Below, one piece after another: positions 23,330 to 30,315 of a stretch of DNA of 64,000 nt (position 1 is its first letter; each line of letters starts with the position of its first letter). The notes beneath the pieces are model-generated. The model was not told where the DNA came from. It was given only the letters and a program-made list of their open reading frames with translations, and ran no database searches. This stretch comes from JAIBJN01 sp035762005 (lineage in GTDB: Bacteria > Actinomycetota > Thermoleophilia > Gaiellales > Gaiellaceae), in the NCBI GenBank assembly GCA_035762005.1, contig DASTQA010000035.1, positions 1 to 64,000 of the forward strand, given 5' to 3'. The translations under genes and the position numbers were made by a program.

Positions 23330-24184
23330 ATGCGAACGATCTGGAACGGCTCCATCAACTTCGGCCTGGTCAACATCCCGATCGGGCTCGCGGTCGCCCA
23401 GCAGCGCAAGGACGTCTCCTTCCGCACGCTCCACCGCGAGTGCGGCACCCCGATCAAGCAGAAGCGTTGGTGCCCCGTGCACGAGCGCGACGTCGAGGCC
23501 GACGAGCTCGTCAAGGGCTGGGAGTTCGCCAAGGGCCAGTTCGTCGTCGTCGAGGAGTCCGACCTCGAGGCGATCGCGCTCACGCGCTCGCAGTCCATCG
23601 ACATCGACCGCTTCGTCGAGCTCGACGAGGTCGACCCGATCTACTTCGACCGCACGTACTACCTGGCGCCCGCCGACGCGCCGGCCCAGCGGCGCCCGTA
23701 CGTCCTCCTCCTGCGGGCCATGCAGGAGGCGAACGTGGCCGCGATCGGGAAGTTCGTCCTCTGGGGCAAGGAGAACCTCTGCCTCGTCCGCCCGCTGGGC
23801 GAGTCGCTCGCGCTCGAGACGCTCTTCTTCGCGGAGGACATCCGGCCGCGGCAGGAGATCGAGGACGGCGTCGCCGAGACCGAGGTCAGAGACCCCGAGC
23901 TCGACATGGCGCGTCAGCTCGTCGCGAGCCTCGTCGGCGACTTCGAGCCGGACGAGTTCCAGAACGAGTACCGGGGCCAGCTGCGCGCGCTCCTCGAGGC
24001 GAAGCTCGCGGGCGAGGAGATCGCGATCCCGGAGCCGGCGGCGCCGGCGCCGGTCATCGACCTCATGGAGGCGCTCAAGCAGAGCGTCGCCCAGGCGAAG
24101 AAGGGCAAGGACGCGGCCCCCAAGGCCGGGGCCGGCAAGAAGACGCCCGCGCGCAAGAAGCGGGCCGCCTCCGCGTCTCGCTGA
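23330..24184 (+). CDS. ku: Non-homologous end joining protein Ku
   Basis: Bacterial Ku, 284 residues: MRTIWNGSINFGLVNIPIGL, then VSFRTLHRECGTPIKQKRWC and KGWEFAKGQFVVVEESDLE, all signature stretches of the beta-barrel core that encircles DNA ends. The C-terminal tail is Lys/Ala-rich (KKGKDAAPKAGAGKKTPARK), a DNA-binding extension common in actinobacteria. Leaderless-type start: TAGGCT (23314-23319) ends ten bases before the ATG. The usual partner LigD is not in this window; ligA is about 6 kb upstream. Confidence 0.96.
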   Translation: MRTIWNGSINFGLVNIPIGLAVAQQRKDVSFRTLHRECGTPIKQKRWCPVHERDVEADELVKGWEFAKGQFVVVEESDLEAIALTRSQSIDIDRFVELDEVDPIYFDRTYYLAPADAPAQRRPYVLLLRAMQEANVAAIGKFVLWGKENLCLVRPLGESLALETLFFAEDIRPRQEIEDGVAETEVRDPELDMARQLVASLVGDFEPDEFQNEYRGQLRALLEAKLAGEEIAIPEPAAPAPVIDLMEALKQSVAQAKKGKDAAPKAGAGKKTPARKKRAASASR

Positions 24185-24191
24185 GGCCGGT

Positions 24192-24368
24192 CTAGCCGGT
24201 CGGCGCGACGCGAGCCGCGGCGGACGCCTCGAGGTGGGCCGCGAAGAGGGTCTTGTCGATCTTGCCCTGGTAGATCGGGATGGCCTCCTCGATGCACACG
24301 CGGATGACCTCGTCCCGCTGGATCCCCAGCTCCTTCGACAGCTCCTCGGGCGTCAGGTGATTCGCCAC
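24192..24368 (-). CDS. Small helix-turn-helix-like protein, 58 residues
   Basis: VANHLTPEELSKELGIQRDE, then VIRVCIEEAIPIYQGKIDKT and a short Ala-rich end. The first 35 residues look like a helix-turn-helix of the kind that starts 'LTPEELSKELG'. Function unknown. GTG start behind a strong SD, GAGAGGAGG, eight bases away. Its leader on the minus strand contains a TATCCT box, a nine-codon leaderless ORF and a rho-independent terminator. Expression is therefore likely controlled by attenuation; see those entries. Its stop is 8 bp from the Ku stop (convergent). Confidence 0.72.
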   Translation of the reverse strand: MANHLTPEELSKELGIQRDEVIRVCIEEAIPIYQGKIDKTLFAAHLEASAAARVAPTG

Positions 24369-24397
24369 TTCAACGGCCTCCTCTCGGGTCCGGGCGC

Positions 24398-24429
24398 AAA
24401 AAAGCCCGCCGGCAGGGCGCGGGCGGGCT
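24398..24429 (-). terminator. Rho-independent terminator in the leader of the 58-residue gene (candidate attenuator)
   Basis: Minus strand: AGCCCGCC, an 11-base loop, GGCGGGCT and then a run of T's (24403-24398). It is the best factor-independent terminator in the window. It sits between the minus-strand promoter at 24504-24499 and the 58-residue gene, and is not at the end of any minus-strand gene. Confidence 0.75.
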
Positions 24430-24462
24430 CGACGCGCAGTCTCGGCTTTTCGCTCACGAAGC

Positions 24463-24492
24463 TCAACGGCCCCGTGCTCCTCTCACGACCAT
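24463..24492 (-). CDS. Candidate leader peptide MVVRGARGR
   Basis: Nine-codon ORF whose ATG starts six bases after the TATCCT box, so it would be translated from the first base of the transcript. Three of its nine codons are Arg. It ends 34 bases before the terminator stem. Position and size fit a ribosome-controlled attenuator for the 58-residue gene, but it could be chance. Confidence 0.35.
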   Translation of the reverse strand: MVVRGARGR

Positions 24493-24498
24493 GCCCAC

Positions 24499-24508
24499 AG
24501 GATACGGT
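24499..24508. promoter_or_regulatory. Bidirectional -10 element AGGATACGGT
   Basis: The plus strand carries TACGGT (24503-24508), seven bases before the GTG of the alpha/beta hydrolase. The minus strand carries TATCCT (24504-24499), six bases before the leader-peptide ATG. The same ten bases occur at 45511-45520 between the PHP phosphatase and folP. Confidence 0.55.
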
Positions 24509-24515
24509 TTCCGGG

Positions 24516-25430
24516 GTGACGGCGGCAACGCTCCTTCGGGGGTTCCGCATGCGCGTTGCGGACATCCGCGGCCTCCGGACCCGCTACTGGGTCGGGGGCG
24601 AGGGGGCACCGCTCGTCCTCGTCCACGGGCTCGGTGGGGCGGCCGTCAACTTCACGCACCTGGCTCCCCTCCTCGCCCGCGAGAGGCGCGTGCTCGTGCC
24701 TGACCTCCCGGGGCACGGCGGGACGGCGTCGCTCCCCGACGTCGAGAGCCTCACCGACCTCGCGGAGCACGTCCGCGCGGTGGCCGCGCACGAGGGGATG
24801 CTGCCGGCTGCGGCGGTGGGCTACTCCATGGGCGGCGTCGTCGCCCTGCGCCTCGCGGTCGCACGCCCGGAGGCGGTCGCCGCGCTGGCACTCGTCGCGC
24901 CGGCGGGAATCGTGTCGGCCACGAGGAGGAGCGCGACCGCGCTGGGCGTTTCGTCCGTCCTCCGCCCGGCGCGCGCCGCGGCGCTCCTGCGCGGGGCGAT
25001 CGCGCGCCGGCCCAACCTCCGGATCCCGGTCTTCGGCTTCTGGGGTGCGGACGACCCGCGCGGCCTCCCGCCGGAGGCGGTCCTCGGCTTCCTGCAGGCG
25101 CAGCTCGAGCACACGGACGTCCGCGGGGCGTCGCGAGCCCTCGTGCGCGACGACCCGCGCCCGGATCTCCACCGCGTCGGCTGCCCCACGGTCGTCGTCT
25201 GGGGCGCGAGGGACCGGCTCGTGCCGCTCGACGACGGCTTCGAGTACGCGCGGCGGCTCCGCTGCCCGGTACGGGTCGTTCCAGCGGCGGGCCACCTGCT
25301 CGTCGGCGAGGAGCCGGAGGCGTGCGCCGCGCTCCTCGAGGGGTTCCTAGACCGGGTTGGGGAGGTCGACGAAGTCGGAGGAGAGGTCGAAGCGGCGGGC
25401 GAGCTCGTCGGCGAGGGCGCGCACCCCTAA
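24516..25430 (+). CDS. Alpha/beta hydrolase
   Basis: 304 residues with all elements of the fold: VLVHGLGGAAVNF (oxyanion loop), nucleophile Ser in VGYSMGGVVAL, Asp in VVVWGARDRLVPLDD, and His in VVPAAGHLLVGEEPEA. It resembles esterases and C-C hydrolases; the substrate is unknown. I chose GTG 24516 because TACGGT ends seven bases before it; an in-frame ATG at 24549 is the alternative. Past the natural end (LEGFLDRVG) the frame runs on for about 25 codons antisense to the end of nif3, an 84-bp convergent overlap. Confidence 0.88.
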   Translation: MTAATLLRGFRMRVADIRGLRTRYWVGGEGAPLVLVHGLGGAAVNFTHLAPLLARERRVLVPDLPGHGGTASLPDVESLTDLAEHVRAVAAHEGMLPAAAVGYSMGGVVALRLAVARPEAVAALALVAPAGIVSATRRSATALGVSSVLRPARAAALLRGAIARRPNLRIPVFGFWGADDPRGLPPEAVLGFLQAQLEHTDVRGASRALVRDDPRPDLHRVGCPTVVVWGARDRLVPLDDGFEYARRLRCPVRVVPAAGHLLVGEEPEACAALLEGFLDRVGEVDEVGGEVEAAGELVGEGAHP

Positions 25431-26093
25431 CGTCTCGGTCGCGTAGTGGCCGCCGGCGACGAAGTGGATGCCGGACTCCTTCGCCGCGTGCTTCGTCGGC
25501 TCGTCGGCCTCGCCGGTGAGGAAGCAGTCGTAGCCCTCGGCTGCCGCCTGAGTCAGGTAGCGGCCCGCGCCGCCCGAGCAGACGGCCACGCGCTCGATCG
25601 TCTCGGGCCCGTACGCGAAGACGAGCGGCATGCGGCCGAGGCGTTGCTCCACGCGGGCGGCGAGCTCGCTCGCGGGCAGCGGCTCGCTGAGGCGCCCGCC
25701 GAAGCCCAGGCCGTCGGCGAACCGCGCGTCGCGCTCGATCCCGAGCTCGTCGCAGAGGAGCGCGTTGTTGCCGATCACGGGATGGGCGTCGAGGGCGAGG
25801 TGGTAGGCGACGAGGCTCAGGTCGGCGTCGAAGAGCGCCCGCAGGCGCTCCCGGAGCACAGGCCCGATCGCACGCGGCTCCTTGTCCCAGAAGAGGCCGT
25901 GGTGGACGAGGACGAGCTGCGCGTCGGCCTCGGCCGCGCGCTCGAAGAGCTCGCGCGAGGCCGAGACGCCGCAGACGAGCTTTCGCACCTCGGCCGCCCC
26001 GACGACCTGGAGGCCCATCGGCCCGTAGTCGGGGTACGAGGCGAGGTCGAGGTACTCGTCCGCCCAGGCGACGATCTCGTCTCGATGCGCCAC
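25347..26093 (-). CDS. Nif3-like dinuclear metal-centre protein (GTP cyclohydrolase I type 2 family)
   Basis: 248 residues. Metal ligands are visible in LVLVHHGLFWDK (two His), the YHLALDAHPVIGNNALL region (His, Asp) and the C-terminal VAGGHYATETLG (His, Glu). Conserved start: YPDYGPMGLQVVG. The biochemical role of this family is unsettled. GTG start; TAGGGT (26109-26104) ends ten bases before it, overlapping the -10 box of the divergent tRNA-Pro gene. The 3' end overlaps the hydrolase. Confidence 0.92.
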   Translation of the reverse strand: MAHRDEIVAWADEYLDLASYPDYGPMGLQVVGAAEVRKLVCGVSASRELFERAAEADAQLVLVHHGLFWDKEPRAIGPVLRERLRALFDADLSLVAYHLALDAHPVIGNNALLCDELGIERDARFADGLGFGGRLSEPLPASELAARVEQRLGRMPLVFAYGPETIERVAVCSGGAGRYLTQAAAEGYDCFLTGEADEPTKHAAKESGIHFVAGGHYATETLGVRALADELARRFDLSSDFVDLPNPV

Positions 26094-26102
26094 TCGCTCG
26101 GT

Positions 26103-26109
26103 TACCCTA
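26103..26109. promoter_or_regulatory. Bidirectional -10 element TACCCTA (tRNA-Pro and nif3)
   Basis: TACCCT on the plus strand (26103-26108) lies ten bases before the tRNA. On the minus strand TAGGGT (26109-26104) lies ten bases before the nif3-like GTG. The two hexamers overlap by five bases, so polymerase can serve only one side at a time. Confidence 0.55.
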
Positions 26110-26118
26110 TGTCGAGCG

Positions 26119-26192
26119 CGGGGTGTAGCGCAGCCTGGTAGCGCGCGCCGTTCGGGTCGGCGAGGTCCCCGGTTCGAATCCGGGCACCCCGA
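26119..26192 (+). tRNA. tRNA-Pro, anticodon CGG
   Basis: 74-base cloverleaf. Acceptor arms CGGGGTG and CACCCCG, D arm GCGC/GCGC, anticodon stem CGCCG/CGGCG around loop TTCGGGT (anticodon CGG, reads CCG), T arm CCCGG-TTCGAAT-CCGGG, discriminator A. The 3' CCA is not encoded. CCG is a frequent Pro codon in this G+C-rich window. Confidence 0.97.
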
Positions 26193-26198
26193 TCGCGG

Positions 26199-26224
26199 GA
26201 GGGGCGCCCTCGCGGGCGCCCCTC
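26199..26224. terminator. Strong hairpin after tRNA-Pro
   Basis: Perfect 11-bp stem, GAGGGGCGCCC with GGGCGCCCCTC, and loop TCGC, seven bases after the tRNA. The downstream bases (GCGTCTCTCCG) are only mildly T-rich. It may end the tRNA transcript and, from the other side, does not belong to the LVIVD gene, which stops at 26247. Confidence 0.6.
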
Positions 26225-26246
26225 GCGTCTCTCCGCTCCGCGGCGG

Positions 26247-27707
26247 TCAGTCGGTCCGCCGCAGGATCCAGAGGCCGGTGTTCATGTCGCTCGCGTAGAC
26301 GAGGCCGGTCTCCTCGTCGACGAAGACGCCCCAGACCTGCGGCGTCTGCGACAGCGTGCTCCGCTGTGACGGCTTCACCGGGTTCTGGCCGGCGGGCGGG
26401 ACGAAGTACGCGACCTCCTCGGGGCTCGTCGGGTCGCTCGCGTCGACGACCCGCACGCCGTCCGAGTACCAGGAGACGTAGACGTCCGTCCCCACGATCA
26501 TCGGGTTGTGGATGGTGTAGTCGCCGGCGCCCAGCGGGAGGTCGCCGCCCGAGTTGGGCGTGCGGTACTCGCCGATCTGCACCGGGGCGGCGAGGTCCGA
26601 GTAATCCCAGACGCGCAGGTACCCGTAGCCCGGCTCGATTCCCGGCCCGCAGTGCTTGCCGAAGTCCTCGTCGGCCGAGAAGAGGAGCCGGCGGGCGTCG
26701 TCGTACATCGACGAATGGGCGTCCCCGTCCTCGTCCGGCCCGTAGGTCGTGTGGCCCCTGAGGACGGGTGCGGCGGGGCTCGTGACGTCGAGGGCGACGA
26801 AGCCGCTGTCCCAGTAGGCGACGAACGCGAGCCGCCCGTCCGCCGACGGCTCGGCGCTGTGCCCGAAGACCGGGTCGGGATCACAGCCCTGGCCCGGGTT
26901 GAGGGGGCCCCCGGCGTCGTGGATCACGCCCCAGTCCGAGACCTCGACCGGAGCGGCCGGGTTCGTGACGTCGATCAGCCGGAAGTCGCCGCGACCCTGG
27001 CGGTCGCGGAAGCCGCTGGGCGAGCCCGCCTCCTCGTACTCGCTCGCGGGGACCGACGCGTAGACGTAGGTCCGGCCGAGGTCGTCGCGGTGGGCGAACT
27101 CGAGCTCGTGCACCCCGCGGGTGCAGCAGCCGGTGCCGAGGAAGCCGAGCTCCACGGGACTCCCCGGGTCGGTGACGTCGAAGAGCATGAGCCCGCGCGG
27201 GAAGCTCTCGTCGAGCCGGGAGCCGCCGCACACCTGGAGGCCGACGGCGGCGATGTCGCGACCCGCGGACGGGCCGTACCGCGCCGTGAAGACGGCGACG
27301 TCCTCCGCCGACGTGCCGGACGGGTTGACGAGGCGGGAGACGGTCACGGGGTCCGAGGGGTCGCTCACGTCGACGACCGCGACGCCGTTCCTCGGCGGCG
27401 AGGGGCAGAAGCGGGTCTTCGAGCCGTTCGCCCAGTCGCTGAAGCCCCAGTGGCCGACGTAGGCGTGGCCCTCGTGCACCCAGACGTCGGCGTTGAACCC
27501 CCGTCCGCCGAGATCCGTGTGGCCGACGACCTCCATGTTGAGCGTCCGAGCGGCCTTCTGGCCGCCCGAGTAGGTCTTCTTCGACTGCTCCAGGAAGTGC
27601 TGCTCGTCCTTGAGGAGCTCGTCGTCGTTCGCGGGCGCGGTCGCCGCCGTCGCCGCGAAGACGAGCACGGCGGCGGCGAGCACCGCCCCGATGACGCTCG
27701 TGCGCAT
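26247..27707 (-). CDS. Secreted LVIVD-repeat beta-propeller protein
   Basis: 486 residues. Signal peptide MRTSVIGAVLAAAVLVFAAT and then repeats of about 40-60 residues, each with an LVIVD-like strand followed by a DP-type turn. Examples are VAVVDVSDPSDPVTV, LMLFDVTDPGSPVEL, FRLIDVTNPAAPVEV, FVALDVTSPAAPVLR and VRVVDASDPTSPEEV. Such repeats form extracellular beta-propellers, usually of unknown ligand. A CGGSR...CCTRG segment suggests disulfides. ATG behind the SD AGGGGGAGGA. It is the last minus-strand gene before tRNA-Pro. Confidence 0.88.
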   Translation of the reverse strand: MRTSVIGAVLAAAVLVFAATAATAPANDDELLKDEQHFLEQSKKTYSGGQKAARTLNMEVVGHTDLGGRGFNADVWVHEGHAYVGHWGFSDWANGSKTRFCPSPPRNGVAVVDVSDPSDPVTVSRLVNPSGTSAEDVAVFTARYGPSAGRDIAAVGLQVCGGSRLDESFPRGLMLFDVTDPGSPVELGFLGTGCCTRGVHELEFAHRDDLGRTYVYASVPASEYEEAGSPSGFRDRQGRGDFRLIDVTNPAAPVEVSDWGVIHDAGGPLNPGQGCDPDPVFGHSAEPSADGRLAFVAYWDSGFVALDVTSPAAPVLRGHTTYGPDEDGDAHSSMYDDARRLLFSADEDFGKHCGPGIEPGYGYLRVWDYSDLAAPVQIGEYRTPNSGGDLPLGAGDYTIHNPMIVGTDVYVSWYSDGVRVVDASDPTSPEEVAYFVPPAGQNPVKPSQRSTLSQTPQVWGVFVDEETGLVYASDMNTGLWILRRTD

Positions 27708-27797
27708 TCCTCCCCCTTTCCCCGTTGAGGCGACGATTCTGCGCCGGTCGTCGGGCCCGTGCAAGGGCCCGCGCGGCCCATTCGGCTCGGCGGACGC

Positions 27798-28202
27798 CTA
27801 CTCGCGCGCCAGCTGCCGGTGGACGATCGCCGTGCAGGCGTCCTCGACGTAGTCCATGCCCGCTGCCTCCGCGATCGCCCGCGCCTCCTCCGAGAGGACG
27901 CCGAGCTGGAGCCAGAGGGCGCCCGCGCCGGCGGCGGCCGCCTCGCGCGCGACCCCGGGACAGAACTCGGCGCGGCGGAAGACGTCGACGAGGTCGACGG
28001 GCTCGTCGATCTCGGCGAGCGAGCCGACCCGAGGCACGCCGTTGATCTCCGGCGGGCCGGACGGGCGTACGGGGACGACGCGGTAGCCCTGGGCGAGGAG
28101 GTAGCGCATGACCGAGTTGCTCGGCCGCTCCGGCCGCGGCGAGGCGCCCACGAGGGCGATCGTCCGGGCCCCGGCCATGATCTCCCGGGCGGATCGCTGC
28201 AC
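27798..28202 (-). CDS. CoA-binding domain protein (YccU-like)
   Basis: 134 residues of a Rossmann-type CoA-binding domain: TIALVGASPRPERPSNSVMR, then LLAQGYRVVPVRPSG, the VDLVDVFRRAEFCPGVAREA stretch and ALWLQLGVLSEEARAIAEAA, ending DACTAIVHRQL. Stand-alone members bind CoA in vitro; physiological role not established. GTG start six bases after TAGCCT (28214-28209), a leaderless layout. The 3' flank holds a 7-bp hairpin (27752-27771) that may end it before the LVIVD promoter. Confidence 0.9.
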   Translation of the reverse strand: MQRSAREIMAGARTIALVGASPRPERPSNSVMRYLLAQGYRVVPVRPSGPPEINGVPRVGSLAEIDEPVDLVDVFRRAEFCPGVAREAAAAGAGALWLQLGVLSEEARAIAEAAGMDYVEDACTAIVHRQLARE

Positions 28203-28208
28203 GGGGCA

Positions 28209-28218
28209 AGGCTATCCT
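28209..28218. promoter_or_regulatory. Bidirectional -10 element AGGCTATCCT
   Basis: TATCCT (28213-28218, plus) ends six bases before the nitrilase ATG, and TAGCCT (28214-28209, minus) ends six bases before the CoA-binding GTG. Both are leaderless spacings, and only 22 bp separate the two start codons. Confidence 0.6.
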
Positions 28219-28224
28219 GCAGGC

Positions 28225-29061
28225 ATGTCCGATCGCCTGCGGGTCGCCTGCGTCCAGATCAGCTCGTCCGCCGCGAAGGCCGAGAACCTCGAGCGGATGG
28301 AGGGGCTCGTCGCCCGCGCCGCCGCCACGGGAGCGGACCTCGTCCTCCTCCCCGAGAAGTGGAACGGCCTCGGAGGCCCCGACACCCTGCGCGAGGTGGC
28401 GGAGCCGCTCGCCGGCGGCGAGAGCGTCGAGGCGATGAGCGGCTGGGCCCGCACGCACGGGATCACCCTCGTGGGCGGCTCGATCGCCGAGCGCCGCGAG
28501 GGCCGCGAGAAGCTCTCGAACACCTGCGTCGTCTTCGACGGCGACGGGGAGATCGTCGCGGTCTACCGCAAGATCCACATGTTCGACGTCGAGGTGGGCG
28601 GCCACGTGTACCGGGAGTCGGAGTCCGAGGAGCCCGGCGAGGGTCCCGTCGGGTGCGAGGCGGAGGGGTGGGCGCTCGGCCTCACGGTCTGCTACGACCT
28701 TCGCTTCCCGGAGCTCTACCGGATCCTCGCCGTCGAGGGCGCCGAGCTCGTCACCGTGCCGGCGGCGTTCACGCTCTACACCGGCAAGGATCACTGGGAG
28801 CTCCTGCTGCGCGCGCGGGCGGTCGAGAACCAGTGCTACGTCGCGGCGGCGAACCAGTGGGGCGTCCACGCCGAGGGCAAGGCGTCCTACGGGCGCAGCA
28901 TGATCGTCGACCCCTGGGGCGTCGTTCTCGCCCAGGCCCCGGACAGCGACGCGGTCGTCTCGGCCGAGCTCGACCGCGCACACCTCGAGCGCGTCCGCCG
29001 GGCGATTCCGTCGCTCGCCAACCGCCAGCCCGCCGCGTACACGTGGCCGGCCGAGGTCTAG
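28225..29061 (+). CDS. Carbon-nitrogen hydrolase (nitrilase superfamily)
   Basis: 278 residues. Catalytic triad: Glu in LVLLPEKWNG, Lys in VYRKIHMFDV and Cys in TVCYDLRFPELYR. The WxxLLRARAVENQ and YGRSMIVDPWG motifs place it near the Nit1/Nit2-type omega-amidases and deaminated-glutathione amidases. The exact substrate cannot be assigned. Leaderless-type ATG six bases after TATCCT. The HAD gene downstream overlaps its 3' end by 19 bases, so they are co-transcribed. Confidence 0.9.
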   Translation: MSDRLRVACVQISSSAAKAENLERMEGLVARAAATGADLVLLPEKWNGLGGPDTLREVAEPLAGGESVEAMSGWARTHGITLVGGSIAERREGREKLSNTCVVFDGDGEIVAVYRKIHMFDVEVGGHVYRESESEEPGEGPVGCEAEGWALGLTVCYDLRFPELYRILAVEGAELVTVPAAFTLYTGKDHWELLLRARAVENQCYVAAANQWGVHAEGKASYGRSMIVDPWGVVLAQAPDSDAVVSAELDRAHLERVRRAIPSLANRQPAAYTWPAEV

Positions 29062-29762
29062 CCGCCGCGGGCGTCGTCGACGCGGTCCTCTTCGACGTCG
29101 ACTTCACGCTCGCCAAGCCCGGCCCGCTGCTCGGGCCCGAGGGCTACCGCGACGCCGGCGCCCGCCACGGCCTGACGCTCGACCCGGCCCTCTACGCCGA
29201 GGCGCGGGCGGCGGCCGTCGCCGACCTCGAGCACCACCCGGAGCTCGAGCACGACGAGGAGATCTGGGTCCGCTTCACCGAGGACATCGTGCGCGGGATG
29301 GGCGGCGACGGCGCCCGCGCGCGGTCCGTGGCCGAGGCGATCACGCGCGGCTGGCTCCACTCCGCGAACTTCGAGCTCTACGAGGACACCCTGCCCGTGC
29401 TCGCGGCGCTCCGGGTGCACGGGCTGCGGATCGGGCTCGTCTCGAACACGAGCCGCGACCTCGACTCGTTCGTCTCCCACTTCGCGCTCGACGTCGACGC
29501 CTGGATCTCGTCCGGCGTGCACGGGAAGGTGAAGCCCGACCCCTCGATCTTCCGAGCCGTGCTCGAGCGGCTCGACGTCCGGGCGGAGGCGGCCGTCATG
29601 GTGGGCGACTCGCCGCTCGACGACATCGAGGGGGCGCGGGCGCTCGGCATGCGGGCGTACTTGATCGACCGCGAGGGACGCTTCCCGGAGCGGGTCGACG
29701 CGCTGCCGACGCTGCTCGCGCTCCCGGCGCTCCTCGGCCTCGCCGAGCGGCCGCCGTCCTAG
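29043..29762 (+). CDS. HAD-family hydrolase
   Basis: 239 residues: AVLFDVDFTLAKPG (motif I; the usual FDLDGT is FDVDFT here), LVSNTSRDL (motif II), a Lys in HGKVKPDPSIF, and VMVGDSPLDDIEGARALG (acidic motif). C1-cap type. Motif I has Phe-Thr where Gly-Thr is usual, but the two catalytic Asp are kept. GTG at 29043 is the first start in frame and overlaps the nitrilase end. It shares CTAG (29759-29762) with the convergent secreted protein. Confidence 0.85.
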   Translation: MAGRGLAAAGVVDAVLFDVDFTLAKPGPLLGPEGYRDAGARHGLTLDPALYAEARAAAVADLEHHPELEHDEEIWVRFTEDIVRGMGGDGARARSVAEAITRGWLHSANFELYEDTLPVLAALRVHGLRIGLVSNTSRDLDSFVSHFALDVDAWISSGVHGKVKPDPSIFRAVLERLDVRAEAAVMVGDSPLDDIEGARALGMRAYLIDREGRFPERVDALPTLLALPALLGLAERPPS

Positions 29763-30286
29763 AGGCAGGGCGAGCGACCGGGCGCGAGGAGCCCGAAGCC
29801 CCAGACCTCGTCCTCGTGGACGTAGAAGGCGCTCGTCGCCGCCGGCCCCTCGTCGACGACGGCGAGGTAGCCGGAGCAGCGCTCCTCGGCGAGCTCCCCG
29901 TACGTCGCCCCGATCTCGCCCGCCGGCTCGCCGAGCTCCAGCCCCGCCGGCGTCGCCCAGCCCTCCGGCCGCCAGACGGTGAAGGCGTGGACGACGCGGC
30001 CGCCGGCGAAGACCACGCCGGCGCCCTCGGGCTGGAACGGGCGCTCGTTGAAGTACCAGGTCGTCCGCCGGCACCCCCGGCAGACGCCGTGCCGTTCGCC
30101 CCAGGCGGCCAGCACCTCGGCCGGGGTCATCCCGAGCCTCACGCCGGCCAGGCTCTCGCCTGGGTGGAAGGCGCCCCCCGTCGGCGGCTCCGCCCCGGCC
30201 GGGACGGCGAGGAGAACGACCGCCCCCGCCAGGAGGGCCGCCACGGACGCGACACGAGACCGCGCGCCCTTCCTTCCCAGGACCAC
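29759..30286 (-). CDS. Secreted protein of unknown function, 175 residues
   Basis: N-terminal signal sequence (VASVAALLAGAVVLLAVPAGA) after a basic start (VVLGRKGARSR). The mature part has LAGVRLGMTPAEVLAAWGER, a CRGCRR pair and repeated WYFNE/FTVWRPEGW-like aromatic strands. The 'G(V/I)RLGMT..EV' opening resembles small secreted proteins that use the motif before a short beta domain; I cannot name a family. GTG start with SD AAGGA. Twenty-nine bases downstream of the acyl-CoA dehydrogenase gene on the same strand. Confidence 0.75.
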   Translation of the reverse strand: MVLGRKGARSRVASVAALLAGAVVLLAVPAGAEPPTGGAFHPGESLAGVRLGMTPAEVLAAWGERHGVCRGCRRTTWYFNERPFQPEGAGVVFAGGRVVHAFTVWRPEGWATPAGLELGEPAGEIGATYGELAEERCSGYLAVVDEGPAATSAFYVHEDEVWGFGLLAPGRSPCL

Positions 30287-30315
30287 AGTGTTCCTTGGCG
30301 GCACGGGCAGCTCCG

